Shown piece after piece: positions 41,075 through 48,643 of a DNA stretch of 64,000 bases. The first letter of the stretch is position 1, and each line of letters begins with the position of its first letter. The stretch is taken from positions 10,486-74,485 of the forward strand of contig SZPE01000011.1 in NCBI GenBank assembly GCA_030263555.1, given 5' to 3'. The DNA is from CFX2 sp014338005. Lineage in GTDB: Bacteria > Chloroflexota > Anaerolineae > Aggregatilineales > Phototrophicaceae. Both the position numbers and the translations under genes were made by a program. Below the pieces are notes generated by a model. The model made no database searches, had not been told where the DNA came from, and was given only the letters and a program-made list of their open reading frames with translations.

Positions 41075-42085
41075 CTAAATTTCGGCGGGGGGCGGGCCGC
41101 TTGACCGGCGCACAATCAACTGTGCCGGCAGAACAATTTCCTGCGGTTCGGCGGGGGACTGCCCGGCCAGGTGTTCCAGCAGCAGTTGGGTGGCGCGCTG
41201 CCCCATCTCGTATGCCGGCTGGCCGATGACCGTAAAAAAGGGATCAATCATCATCGTCGTCGGCAGGTCGTCGAAAGCCACCAGGGACAGGTTATCCGGC
41301 ACGCGCAGCCCGGCTTCGCGCAAAACGCGCAGCGCCCCGATGGCGATGAAGTTGTTGGCGGCAAATACGGCGGTGGGGCGCGGCGCTGCCGCCAGCATCT
41401 GTTTCGCCGTCCGGTAGCCGCCCTCCACCGTATACGAGCCTTCGTAAACGCTGGCCGCCGAACTCAGGCCGGCTTCGTCCAGGGCGCGGCGATAACCCGC
41501 CAGGCGGTCTTCTGCCGTCGAAACCGACGACGGGCCGTTGAGCAGGGCGATACGCCGGTGTCCCAGATCGAGCAGATGCCGGGTGAGCTGGTACGCGCCG
41601 GCTTCCGAGTCGCCGCGCACCGTATCTACCGCCGCCCCCGGCAAACGGCGATCCAGCAGCACACACGGCACGCCGCGATCCCGCAAAAAAGTCACCGACT
41701 CGGACGAGGAGGAGGCCGGCACCAGCAGCACGCCGTCCACCTGTTTTTGCACCACCACGCTCAGGTATTCGGCTTCTTCATCCTGCGACTCGTCCGTGTT
41801 GCAAAAGATGACGCTGAAGCCCTGCTCGCTGGCGGCGTCCTCGATGCCGCGCGCCAGGGTGGTAAAAAAGGGGTTCGTAATATCGGTTAAAATCAAAGCA
41901 ATTGTTTTGGTGCGCTTAAAACGTAAACTGCGCGCCAGCGCGTTCGGCACGTATCCCAATTCGGCAATCGCCTGTTCCACACGCTCGCGGGTTTCCTGGC
42001 TGATGTACCCCGAATTATTGATGACCCGCGAGACGGTCATGGCCGAGACACCCGCGCGTTTTGCCACATCGCCGATTGTACTCAT
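41075..42085 (-). CDS. LacI-family transcriptional regulator of the polyol/sugar genes
   Basis: A 336-residue LacI/GalR protein. The N-terminal helix-turn-helix TIGDVAKRAGVSAMTVSRVINNSGYIS (3-29) and hinge ELGYVPNALARSLRF (about 43-57) are intact. The effector domain has the usual Peripla_BP_3 pattern (IALILTDITNPFF, VDGVLLVPASSSSES, GPSSVSTAEDRLAGYRRAL, VFAANNFIAIGALRVLREAGL, VAFDDLP). It lies upstream of and in line with the ABC operon. Two TAACATGTTA dyads, one on each side of this gene, are probable binding sites and imply autoregulation. Confidence 0.93.
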   Translation of the reverse strand: MSTIGDVAKRAGVSAMTVSRVINNSGYISQETRERVEQAIAELGYVPNALARSLRFKRTKTIALILTDITNPFFTTLARGIEDAASEQGFSVIFCNTDESQDEEAEYLSVVVQKQVDGVLLVPASSSSESVTFLRDRGVPCVLLDRRLPGAAVDTVRGDSEAGAYQLTRHLLDLGHRRIALLNGPSSVSTAEDRLAGYRRALDEAGLSSAASVYEGSYTVEGGYRTAKQMLAAAPRPTAVFAANNFIAIGALRVLREAGLRVPDNLSLVAFDDLPTTMMIDPFFTVIGQPAYEMGQRATQLLLEHLAGQSPAEPQEIVLPAQLIVRRSSGPPPAEI

Positions 42086-42184
42086 GGCATTCCCCCGGTC
42101 AGGCCAGAACCCGGCCCGTGTTTGCCTTCGCTGCCGGGCGAACTCGGCAGCCGGGCGGCATTCAAGGGCTGCGGCTGTCTGTTA

Positions 42185-42204
42185 ACGGTAACATGTTATC
42201 CGTA
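42185..42204 (-). promoter_or_regulatory. Operator-like dyad 2 upstream of the LacI-family gene
   Basis: The core TAACATGTTA (42189-42198) sits in ACGGTAACATGTTATCCGT, which is palindromic apart from one base pair and one shift. It is 104 bases before the regulator start codon and about 64 bases before the -35 of the divergent RIO-kinase promoter. Confidence 0.6.
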
Positions 42205-42261
42205 ACTTAGCACAGAAGGCGGCGGATGTCAACCGGCGCGGTCTGTGCCGCCGGACGGCGA

Positions 42262-42291
42262 TTGACAGGCGGCCAGGACTTATGTTATGCT
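42262..42291 (+). promoter_or_regulatory. Promoter of the RIO-kinase leader transcript
   Basis: TTGACA (42262-42267) and TATGCT (42286-42291) with an 18-base spacer. Transcription would start near 42298, leaving a leader of about 310 bases before the kinase start codon. Confidence 0.65.
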
Positions 42292-42328
42292 CATCAACGG
42301 TGTTTAAGAGTTCATGGGAGGCGTTTGC

Positions 42329-42388
42329 ATGTCACAAATCAGATTGGCCCCTGTCGCGTGCGGTACGCCTGCCCGCTGCCTCGCTTAA
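42329..42388 (+). CDS. Putative 19-aa leader peptide upstream of the RIO kinase gene
   Basis: A short frame starting at an ATG with GGGAGG eight bases upstream and ending TAA at 42386-42388. It reads MSQIRLAPVA then CGTPARCLA. Its second half forms the 5' arm of a long RNA stem (see next feature), so its translation would open that structure. No homologue is recognised. Coding potential is inferred from the Shine-Dalgarno sequence, promoter position and structure only. Confidence 0.5.
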   Translation: MSQIRLAPVACGTPARCLA

Positions 42389-42431
42389 CGTTCCACCGCT
42401 AAGTTAGCCCAGCAGCCGCTCCAGGCGTACC
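42362..42431 (+). ncRNA. Structured leader element overlapping the leader peptide
   Basis: GGTACGCCTG (42362-42371) is perfectly complementary to CAGGCGTACC (42422-42431). Inside, GCTGC (42375-42379) pairs with GCAGC (42412-42416), and GCTTAAC (42383-42389) with GTTAGC (42403-42408) allowing one bulge. The whole forms a 70-base hairpin with internal loops and a 13-base apex. No U-run follows, so control at translation or RNA stability is more likely than intrinsic termination. Confidence 0.55.
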
Positions 42432-42610
42432 CGAATCAGCTCTCGGTTCGAGGCGGATTCTTGGCGTTTGCCTGTTTAATGCTGGCTGCGTCCATCCCGG
42501 TTTCGGCAGCTTGGTTTTGCGCCTCGGACTTGCTCTGGCTCTCCGCGCCGGGGAGAGGTCGGTCTATCCCTGACCAGCATATCTGAGTTGACCGAAAAGG
42601 AATCCAAACC
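42432..42610 (+). other. Remaining leader of the RIO kinase mRNA
   Basis: This stretch contains CTCTCC...GGAGAG, and TCGGTC...GACCGA closing a loop just before the AAAAGGA ribosome binding site. An alternative GGTC...GACC pair competes with the latter. No frame of coding quality is seen. GGTTCGA near 42450 is not part of a tRNA. Confidence 0.4.
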
Positions 42611-43636
42611 TTGAATCCGAAGCACGATTCGTATCTCGACGACTACGAGCAGTACGAAACGCTTTTTGACCCGATGCGCTCCGACCGCAAGGCGCGGCGC
42701 GGGCGCAAACCGAAAACCAAACACACGCCGAAAAAGCCCGAACAGCAGGTGATCGCCGAACTCGGCGAAAGCGTCGGCCTGGAAGGCGGCTTTAAAACCA
42801 CCTACCAGCCGGGGCTGTTTGAGGAAGGCTGGCTGCTGCAATCGCTGCGCGACTTTTACACCCAACACTACATCAGCGACGTGCTGGCGCGAGTGAAGGG
42901 CGGCAAGGAAGCCAGCGTCTACCGCTGCCAGGCCACGCCGTCCATCGGCGGCGGTCTGGTGGCCGCCAAAGTCTACCGCCCGAATATGTTCCGCAACCTG
43001 CGTAACGATGCCCTGTATCGTGAGGGGCGCGGCGTGTTGAGCGCCGAAGGCCACGACCTGAACCAGAGCGTTCACACCGACCGGATGCAGCGCGCGCTGG
43101 GCAAAAAAACCGCCTACGGGCGGCAGGTGGCGCACACCTCCTGGCTGATGCACGAGTTTAAAACCCTGCAAACCCTGCACGCCGCCGGTGGCGCTGTGCC
43201 AAAACCCTTCGCCGCCAGCGAAAACGCCATCCTGATGAGTTATCATGGCGACGAAAACCGGGCCGCGCCGATTTTGCAGGACGTGGCGCTGGACGTGGAC
43301 GAAGCGCGCGCGCTGTTCAACGTGGTGCTGTGGAACGTCGAACTGATGCTGAAGCACAACCTGATACACGGCGATCTGTCCCCCTACAACATCCTGTACT
43401 GGGAGGGGCGAATCACCATCATTGACTTTCCGCAGGTTATCAACAGCCAGGGCAACGGCAGCGCCCGTTTCGTCCTGGAGCGGGACATCACGCGCATGTG
43501 CGATTATTTCGCGGAACAGGGCGTGGAGCGCGACGCGGAGGCGGTCGCCTACCGGCTGTGGAAGCGGTACGTCGCCAAAAGCCCCCGCGACCAGAAGGCC
43601 GATGAGTCGCGCCTGCTGGCCGAGGATGAGGAATGA
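42611..43636 (+). CDS. RIO-family atypical protein kinase
   Basis: A 341-residue protein starting at a TTG (NPKHDSYLDDYEQYETLF) with AAAAGGA upstream. After a basic N-terminal extension (about 27-45) the kinase core appears: GGKEASVYRC near 98 (nucleotide loop), AAKVYRP near 117 (ATP lysine), IHGDLSPYN with His253/Asp255 as catalytic loop and ITIIDFPQ near 270 as metal-binding Asp. These are RIO1-type motifs. Archaeal and eukaryotic RIO kinases work in small-subunit ribosome maturation; bacterial members are less well known. The long structured leader with a short reading frame fits a gene linked to translation. Its C-terminus is acidic and short. Confidence 0.9.
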   Translation: MNPKHDSYLDDYEQYETLFDPMRSDRKARRGRKPKTKHTPKKPEQQVIAELGESVGLEGGFKTTYQPGLFEEGWLLQSLRDFYTQHYISDVLARVKGGKEASVYRCQATPSIGGGLVAAKVYRPNMFRNLRNDALYREGRGVLSAEGHDLNQSVHTDRMQRALGKKTAYGRQVAHTSWLMHEFKTLQTLHAAGGAVPKPFAASENAILMSYHGDENRAAPILQDVALDVDEARALFNVVLWNVELMLKHNLIHGDLSPYNILYWEGRITIIDFPQVINSQGNGSARFVLERDITRMCDYFAEQGVERDAEAVAYRLWKRYVAKSPRDQKADESRLLAEDEE

Positions 43637-43651
43637 CGCCTGGCGGGGCAG

Positions 43652-43678
43652 AGGGGCGGGTTTAAACAGCCCGCCCCT
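43652..43678. repeat. GGGGCGGG hairpin repeat
   Basis: AGGGGCGGG (43652-43660), nine-base loop, CCCGCCCCT (43670-43678). Between convergent genes. One of several related TAGGGGCG-type hairpins in intergenic gaps of this window (also 47391-47416 and 56721-56742). Confidence 0.6.
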
Positions 43679-43681
43679 GCG

Positions 43682-44596
43682 CTACTGGTTTTTGCGTTTC
43701 TGGCGCTTTTCCTCGGCCTTCCGCAGGATTTCGGCCAGGTTCACCGGCGGCGGATCTGCCGGGGGCGCGGGCGGTTCGCCCGGCCGGGGGGGCGGCGGCG
43801 TTGGCGGCTCGGCAGGCCGGCGGGCAGCGGCGCGCCGTTCGATTTCCCGCGCCATTTCCCCGCTCTGCTCCATCTCCCAGTAGATCACATTCCAGTAAAT
43901 GAGCTTGCCGGCGCGCCCTGCCGCTTCGCGCACGGCCTGAACCGCGTCTTCGACAAACGCCTGCGCCAGGTACGGCAGCGCCGCCGGGTTATTGCTGATG
44001 CTGCCCAGGTCAATGGCGGCCTTGCGGCGTTTGTCCGGGTTGGGGTCGTCCAGCAGGCGGCGCACGATCAGCCGGATGTCGCCGTCGCCAGGGCGGGTGG
44101 GCAGCACACGGCGTTTGCCAATCTGTGGGCGTTCTTCCAGGCCGGACGACAGGGCATCCGCGCCGGGCGTTAAGCCCGACATCGCGCCGATCATCATACC
44201 CTGCGCGCCCATCAGCACCCCACCGATGGCCGCGCCCAGGGCGGCGCTGCCCGCCTTGCCCCTGCGCTCGCGCAAAAGCTGCATGTCCATATCAAGCTGC
44301 ATTTTGCGGAGCAGTTCGGCCTCGCGCTCGTCCTCCCGGTTTTCGATTTCGTACTCGATGTGGAAGTGTTTGAAGATGGCATCCAGGGTGGTATAACCGG
44401 CCTGGCGAGCGGTCTGGACGCGCTTGCCCGCCCAGGCGATGGCGGCCTTCACCTCGCCGATGTTTTCCGCGCGGTAGCGGGCCGCCAGGGCGTCCAGCGC
44501 CAGCGTTTCGTCCAGCAGGCCGATGATGCGCGCCGCCTGCAAGCGGGTGGTGGCGTCGTCGGCTTTCAGCCCGTTTAGCAAGTCCTCAAGGTTCAT
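43682..44596 (-). CDS. HEAT-repeat-like protein with glycine-rich segment and Pro-rich tail
   Basis: A 304-residue protein. Residues 1-60 (LEDLLNGLKADDATTRLQAARIIGLLD) and 170-230 (IRLIVRRLLDDPNPDKRRKAAIDLGSISNNPAALPYLAQAF) look like HEAT/PBS-lyase repeats. Between them a short hydrophobic Gly-rich stretch GSAALGAAIGGVLMGAQGMMIGAMSG (about 117-142) resembles a membrane-inserting glycine-zipper. The C-terminus is Pro-rich (PPTPPPPRPGEPPAPP) and ends in a basic helix. No catalytic motif is seen. Function is unknown; a scaffold or membrane-associated adaptor is a guess. GAGGG precedes the start codon. Confidence 0.7.
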   Translation of the reverse strand: MNLEDLLNGLKADDATTRLQAARIIGLLDETLALDALAARYRAENIGEVKAAIAWAGKRVQTARQAGYTTLDAIFKHFHIEYEIENREDEREAELLRKMQLDMDMQLLRERRGKAGSAALGAAIGGVLMGAQGMMIGAMSGLTPGADALSSGLEERPQIGKRRVLPTRPGDGDIRLIVRRLLDDPNPDKRRKAAIDLGSISNNPAALPYLAQAFVEDAVQAVREAAGRAGKLIYWNVIYWEMEQSGEMAREIERRAAARRPAEPPTPPPPRPGEPPAPPADPPPVNLAEILRKAEEKRQKRKNQ

Positions 44597-44672
44597 AAGG
44601 CATCCCTCGAATTGTTGGCGTCTTTTTGTATGATAACCGAAGTTGGGCGCGCCGCAGGCTGAAGTTTTTGGC

Positions 44673-44678
44673 TATAAT
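44673..44678 (+). promoter_or_regulatory. -10 element (TATAAT) of the M24 peptidase gene
   Basis: A perfect TATAAT 46 bases before the ATG at 44724; no clear -35 is present. AGGAAAGG lies 11-18 bases before the ATG. Confidence 0.5.
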
Positions 44679-44723
44679 GCACGCCTCAAAACCGACCACC
44701 ACAGGAAAGGCAGGTGAACAACT

Positions 44724-45833
44724 ATGACCACCATTCATTATGCCCGGCGCCAGGAAAAACTGCGCCAGATCGCCGGTGTGGACGCGGTATTGCTCGTGCC
44801 GGGCGCAAACATGCGCTACTTCACCGGGCTGGATTTTCACCTGTCGGAGCGCCCGATCATCGCGTTTTTTACGCCGGACGGCGCGATGTCCATCATCATC
44901 CCGGAGCTGGAAGTGCCGCGCCTGAATGCCCGCCCCGACCTGGAAGCGCGCGCCTTCGCCTGGACGGATACGGCGGGCTACCGGGAGGCCTTCCGGCAGG
45001 CGATTCGTGACCTGGGGTTGAGCGGCAAACGCCTGGGTGTGGACGGTATGACCATGCGTCTCAGCGAATGGCTGGCTTTCCTGGAGGCTGACCCGTCGCT
45101 GGCGGCGCAGCCGGTGGAGCGCGACCTGGTGCGAATCCGGGCCATCAAAACGCCGGAGGAAATCGAACTGATGCGGCAGGCTGTCCGCCTGAGCGAGAAG
45201 GCGCTGGATAACCTGCTGGCCTGGGTGCAGCCGGGGTTGACCGAACGGCAGATCGCGGCGCGGCTGGAGGATGAGATGACGGCGCTGGGCAGCGACGGCA
45301 AAGCCTTCGAGACGCTGGTGCAGACCGGCCCGAACAGCGCCCTGCCGCACGGCACAACCACCGACCGGGTTTTGCAGGCCGACGAGTTTTTGCTGATTGA
45401 CTACGGCGGAACGGTGCAGGGCTACCCGGCGGACATCACGCGGACGTTTTGCCTGGGCGCGCCCAGCGCCGAGATGCAGAAAATCTACGCAGCGGTGCTG
45501 GCCGCCAACGAAGCGGCGCGGGCCGCCGCCGGGCCGGGTGTGGCGATGGGGCAGGTAGACCGGGCCGCGCGTGAAGTTATCGAAGCGGCGGGATACGGCG
45601 CATATTTTATTCATCGCACCGGACACGGCCTGGGGCTGGACACGCACGAACCGATTCCGCAGATCGCCGCCGGCGTGGAAGACCTGTTGAAACCGGGTAT
45701 GGTGTTTACGATCGAGCCGGGTATTTATGTGCCTGGGTTGGGCGGCGTGCGGGTTGAAGATAACGTCGTCGTAACCGAGGATGGCCTGGAAGTGCTGACC
45801 AGCTATCCCCGGCAGCTCGTCTTAAAACCTTGA
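44724..45833 (+). CDS. M24 family aminopeptidase (Xaa-Pro peptidase)
   Basis: A 369-residue creatinase/prolidase-type enzyme. The N-terminal domain (1-125) has NMRYFTGLDFH. The pita-bread catalytic domain supplies all five metal ligands: Asp in LIDYGGTVQGY, Asp in ADITRTF, His in RTGHGLGLDTHE, Glu in FTIEPGIY and Glu in RVEDNVVVT. PHGTT near residue 210 is the substrate His. The length matches PepQ/YqhT-type peptidases that remove N-terminal residues before proline. It stands as a single gene behind its own -10. Confidence 0.93.
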   Translation: MTTIHYARRQEKLRQIAGVDAVLLVPGANMRYFTGLDFHLSERPIIAFFTPDGAMSIIIPELEVPRLNARPDLEARAFAWTDTAGYREAFRQAIRDLGLSGKRLGVDGMTMRLSEWLAFLEADPSLAAQPVERDLVRIRAIKTPEEIELMRQAVRLSEKALDNLLAWVQPGLTERQIAARLEDEMTALGSDGKAFETLVQTGPNSALPHGTTTDRVLQADEFLLIDYGGTVQGYPADITRTFCLGAPSAEMQKIYAAVLAANEAARAAAGPGVAMGQVDRAAREVIEAAGYGAYFIHRTGHGLGLDTHEPIPQIAAGVEDLLKPGMVFTIEPGIYVPGLGGVRVEDNVVVTEDGLEVLTSYPRQLVLKP

Positions 45834-45873
45834 TGACCGGTAGGCCACAGCCCGTCGTCTGTTGAACGGCGCG

Positions 45874-46269
45874 TTAGCGGCGCGCGGCGACCTGCGGCGC
45901 GACCTGTCCTAAAAACGATGCCACCGTGTTCAGCAGCTCGTTTTTCATGACCGGTTTGGCAAGGTAACCATCGCAGCCGGCGGCCAGGCAGTGTTCCCGG
46001 TCACCGTGCATGGCGTTGGCCGTCAGGGCGATGACCGGAATCCACGATAGTTGAGGCGAAGCCTTAAGACGCGCGGCGGCCTCCAGGCCGTTGATGTCCG
46101 GCAGGTTGATGTCCATCAGGATCAGATCGGGCTGCTCTCGCGCGGCAATGGCGACGCCGACCAGCCCTTCGGCGGCTTCCAACACCTCATAACCTGCGGC
46201 CATCAGAATCTTCTTGACCAGGCGCATATTCTGCGGATTGTCCTCAACATACAGGATTTTCGCGGACAT
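45874..46269 (-). CDS. Single-domain response regulator (CheY-like)
   Basis: A 131-residue receiver domain with no output domain. The acidic pair is VEDN (9-11), the phosphoryl acceptor Asp53 in ILMDINLPD, the Thr/Ser position in ALTANAM near 82-85 and Lys105 in YLAKPV. The AGGGG site lies about 8 bases before the ATG at 46269; the longer upstream frame is not needed. No kinase gene is adjacent. The partner may be one of the sensors at 52488 or 58672, but this is inference. Confidence 0.92.
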   Translation of the reverse strand: MSAKILYVEDNPQNMRLVKKILMAAGYEVLEAAEGLVGVAIAAREQPDLILMDINLPDINGLEAAARLKASPQLSWIPVIALTANAMHGDREHCLAAGCDGYLAKPVMKNELLNTVASFLGQVAPQVAARR

Positions 46270-46383
46270 TGATTTTCCCCTGAGCGTTGTTGTGTAAATT
46301 AATCGCAACTGTAAATTCATTATGTGTCCGCTTTTGGGAAGATGTCAATGAGGTAATCCCGATATTCGCAAAATATTTATAAA

Positions 46384-46414
46384 GCCGGATTTACCATAAT
46401 CCGGCGGTTTTTTT
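46384..46414. terminator. Bidirectional intrinsic terminator
   Basis: GCCGGATT (46384-46391), loop TACCAT, AATCCGGC (46398-46405), then GGTTTTTTT on the plus strand; the minus side also continues T-rich. It lies between the divergent response regulator and metal permease genes and may insulate each from readthrough. Confidence 0.75.
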
Positions 46415-46442
46415 ACGGCTTGCGAGCGCCTGGCGGGGGAAT

Positions 46443-46466
46443 TATAATTGAGACGATGTTTCAATT
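46443..46466 (+). promoter_or_regulatory. -10 box and dyad directly before the metal permease start
   Basis: TATAAT at 46443-46448 overlaps a dyad with arms AATTGAGAC (46446-46454) and GTTTCAATT (46458-46466), one mismatch and a three-base centre. The dyad ends at the base before the ATG. It may be the site of a metal regulator (Fur, Zur, MntR type). No Shine-Dalgarno sequence is seen. Confidence 0.55.
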
Positions 46467-47360
46467 ATGGGTGTTTTAGAAACAATGGATGTGCTGCAAA
46501 CGCTTTTTGTCGAACCGCTGCAGCTGGCCTTCATGCAGCGGGCGCTGCTGGCGGCGGCGCTGATCGGCATCGTCAGCGGGGTGATGGGCGCTTACGTGGT
46601 TACGCGCGGGCTGGCGTTTTTGGGCGACGCGCTGGCGCACAGCATTCTGCCGGGGGTGGCGGTGGCGTTTTTGGCGGCGGGCAGCGGCGGCGCGGCGCTG
46701 CTGTTCGGCGGCCTGGCGGCGGGCATCCTGTCGGCGCTGGGCATCGGCTTTTTAACGCGCGGCGAACGGATGGCCGAGGACACAGCTATCGGCATCGTTT
46801 TCGCCGGGATGCTGGCGCTGGGTATCGCCTTAATCTCAAAGGCGCAGAATTACACGGTTGACCTGACGCACGTGCTGATCGGCAACATCCTGGCTGTCAG
46901 CGCCGACGACCTGACGCTGACGCTGATTTTCGGGCTGGTGGTGCTGGGGACGGTTTTCCTGTTTTATAAAGAACTGCTGGTGGTTTCCTTCGACGCCACG
47001 CTGGCGCAAACGCTGCGGCTGCCGGGCGAGGCGCTGCGCGTGCTGCTGCTGGTGCTGCTGGCGGTGACGATTGTGATGGGGACACAGGTGGCGGGCGTGG
47101 CGCTGGTGGCGGCCATGCTGGTGACGCCGGCGGCGACAGCGCGTTTTTTCGTGCGGCGGCTGCACCATCTCATGCTGCTGGGGGCGGCCATCGGCGCGGC
47201 CAGCGGGGCAGCCGGCTTGTATATCGCCTGGCACGGGCGCGTCGCGCCCAGCGCGGCCATCGTGCTGACCATGACGGCGCTGTTCCTGGCGGCGTTTTTC
47301 CTCGCGCCGGGCAAGGGTTATCTGTGGTCGCTGCTGGGCCGCAGCGCCAAAGCGGCGTAA
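46467..47360 (+). CDS. Metal ABC transporter permease (ZnuB/MntB family)
   Basis: A 297-residue ABC-3 permease with about eight to nine helices. Family marks: LAAALIGIVSGVMGAYVVTRGLAFLGDALAHSILPGVA near 28-65 and QVAGVALVAAMLVTPAATARFFVRRL near 212-237. Such permeases carry zinc or manganese with a binding protein and an ATPase. Neither partner is encoded next to it, so it is an orphan in this window. The AUG at 46467 has almost no leader after the TATAAT, and a seven-codon frame (ATG at 46456, MFQLWVF) overlaps it. A later Met at 46485 is possible. Confidence 0.87.
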   Translation: MGVLETMDVLQTLFVEPLQLAFMQRALLAAALIGIVSGVMGAYVVTRGLAFLGDALAHSILPGVAVAFLAAGSGGAALLFGGLAAGILSALGIGFLTRGERMAEDTAIGIVFAGMLALGIALISKAQNYTVDLTHVLIGNILAVSADDLTLTLIFGLVVLGTVFLFYKELLVVSFDATLAQTLRLPGEALRVLLLVLLAVTIVMGTQVAGVALVAAMLVTPAATARFFVRRLHHLMLLGAAIGAASGAAGLYIAWHGRVAPSAAIVLTMTALFLAAFFLAPGKGYLWSLLGRSAKAA

Positions 47361-47390
47361 CGAATCGCCGCGATTATGCCGCGTCGGTGT

Positions 47391-47416
47391 AGGGGCGGGT
47401 GTCCAAACCCGTCCCC
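47391..47416. repeat. GGGGCGGGT hairpin repeat
   Basis: GGGGCGGGT (47392-47400) with ACCCGTCCCC (47407-47416), one unpaired base. It lies between the convergent metal permease and wall-hydrolase genes and is related to the hairpin at 43652. It may act as a weak terminator, but has no T-run. Confidence 0.55.
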
Positions 47417-47426
47417 ACCGTATGAT

Positions 47427-48626
47427 TTATGGATTCCGCACCTGGACGATTTTGCCGTTGATGTTCAAATTGCCGTTCGCGTCCCCCTGAAGCTGCCAGT
47501 CGCCGCTGGCGACCAGATTCACCCAGAAGTCGCCGCGCGGCCTCATGCCCGGCAGGTTGAGTTTGACCGCCAGCGCGTACAGGTTTTCCTGGCGCAGCCG
47601 GGCCAGCGTCTGGATAAAGGTCTGCTCGCTGACGCCGTTTTCGACCAGGCGCGACTTGGACGGCAGACCGAGCGTTTCTTCGGTTTTGGGCAGCAGGTGG
47701 TTAAAACGCCCGTGCTGGATCGCCATGTCGAAGATCAGCGCATAGGCCAGCGGCGTTTGAATATTGCGCGGCGCGATGCTCAGTTCCACGACCGGCTTGT
47801 AAAACCCTTCCACTGCCACCTCGTCCTGCACATCCTGCATGATTTTTTCCTGCGCGGCCTGCACCAGCAGCGCCTTCAGGTTCATATCGCCGCGCAGGCT
47901 TTCGTCCCTGGCAGTGATGCGCGGCAGATAGGCGCGAAGCTGCTCCGCGACGGGGCTGGTTGAACGTTCGGTGAACAGCTTAACGACGGTGATAAAACTG
48001 CCCGCCGCCAGCGTGAACTGAAAACGCCCGTAGCTGATGATGCCGGAGTCGTAGTTCTGGTAGGTGGCGTAACCGCCGCCCTCAAACGCCGAGGTGATGT
48101 TAAAAGCGGCCTTCTGCACCCGGTCAGCAGCGGCAGGGGTGGCCGCCGGCGTGGGGACTCCCGGCGCAGGAACAGGAGCCGGCGCGGGGACAGGTGCCGG
48201 CGCGGGCGTGATAACCGGCGCGGGTGAGGGGATTTCCTCCCGCTGGCCGACCGGCGCGACGATATGCTGCCCCGCCGCCAGCGGCGAGACGCTTTCATCC
48301 CGCGTCAGCGCGAAGGCGAAGGTCGGCGCGGCGATGAGGCCGTACCCATAGCGCGTGCCGTCCCCCTGGATTTCCAGCAGGTCATCGCGCGCCCAGCCTT
48401 CCCGGCCATCCGGGAAAGCCAGCCGCAGCCATTGGTAGACCTTGCCTTGCAGGTGGTTTCCGGTTTCGTCCCGGCGCGCTTCCAGCACGCCCAGGTTCGC
48501 CAGGCGCACCGGGGCTTTAAACAGCACCGCGTAGCTGGTGCCGGCCCCGGCGCGAATGTTGATTTCGGTGATCGCCGGCGATTCGGGGATTCCCCGAATG
48601 ATGGCGGTCAGCGGCGCGTTCGACAT
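47427..48626 (-). CDS. SH3-domain protein with a lysozyme/chitosanase-like C-terminal domain
   Basis: A 399-residue protein. Residues 10-90 form an SH3b-type region (ITEINIRAGAGTSYAVLFKAP ... WLRLAFPDGREGWARDDLLEI). A Pro/Ala/Val linker (about 130-165) leads to a domain of 230 residues with FNITSAFEGGGYATYQNYDSGIISYGRFQFTLAAGSF, where Glu and Asp are spaced like GH46 chitosanases of the lysozyme superfamily, plus IAPRNIQTPLAYALIFDMAIQHG. The GH46 assignment is by pattern only. No signal peptide is visible despite the wall-directed domains. GGGAGGA precedes the ATG. It follows the M23 gene by 17 bases and shares its N-terminal region. Confidence 0.75.
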   Translation of the reverse strand: MSNAPLTAIIRGIPESPAITEINIRAGAGTSYAVLFKAPVRLANLGVLEARRDETGNHLQGKVYQWLRLAFPDGREGWARDDLLEIQGDGTRYGYGLIAAPTFAFALTRDESVSPLAAGQHIVAPVGQREEIPSPAPVITPAPAPVPAPAPVPAPGVPTPAATPAAADRVQKAAFNITSAFEGGGYATYQNYDSGIISYGRFQFTLAAGSFITVVKLFTERSTSPVAEQLRAYLPRITARDESLRGDMNLKALLVQAAQEKIMQDVQDEVAVEGFYKPVVELSIAPRNIQTPLAYALIFDMAIQHGRFNHLLPKTEETLGLPSKSRLVENGVSEQTFIQTLARLRQENLYALAVKLNLPGMRPRGDFWVNLVASGDWQLQGDANGNLNINGKIVQVRNP

Positions 48627-48643
48627 GAGTCCTCCCTCGCTCA

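Noticed and set aside
42440..42465. GGTTCGA, tRNA T-loop-like text in the RIO leader
   Set aside because: The bases around it do not form a T stem, and no acceptor, D or anticodon arm can be built around it.
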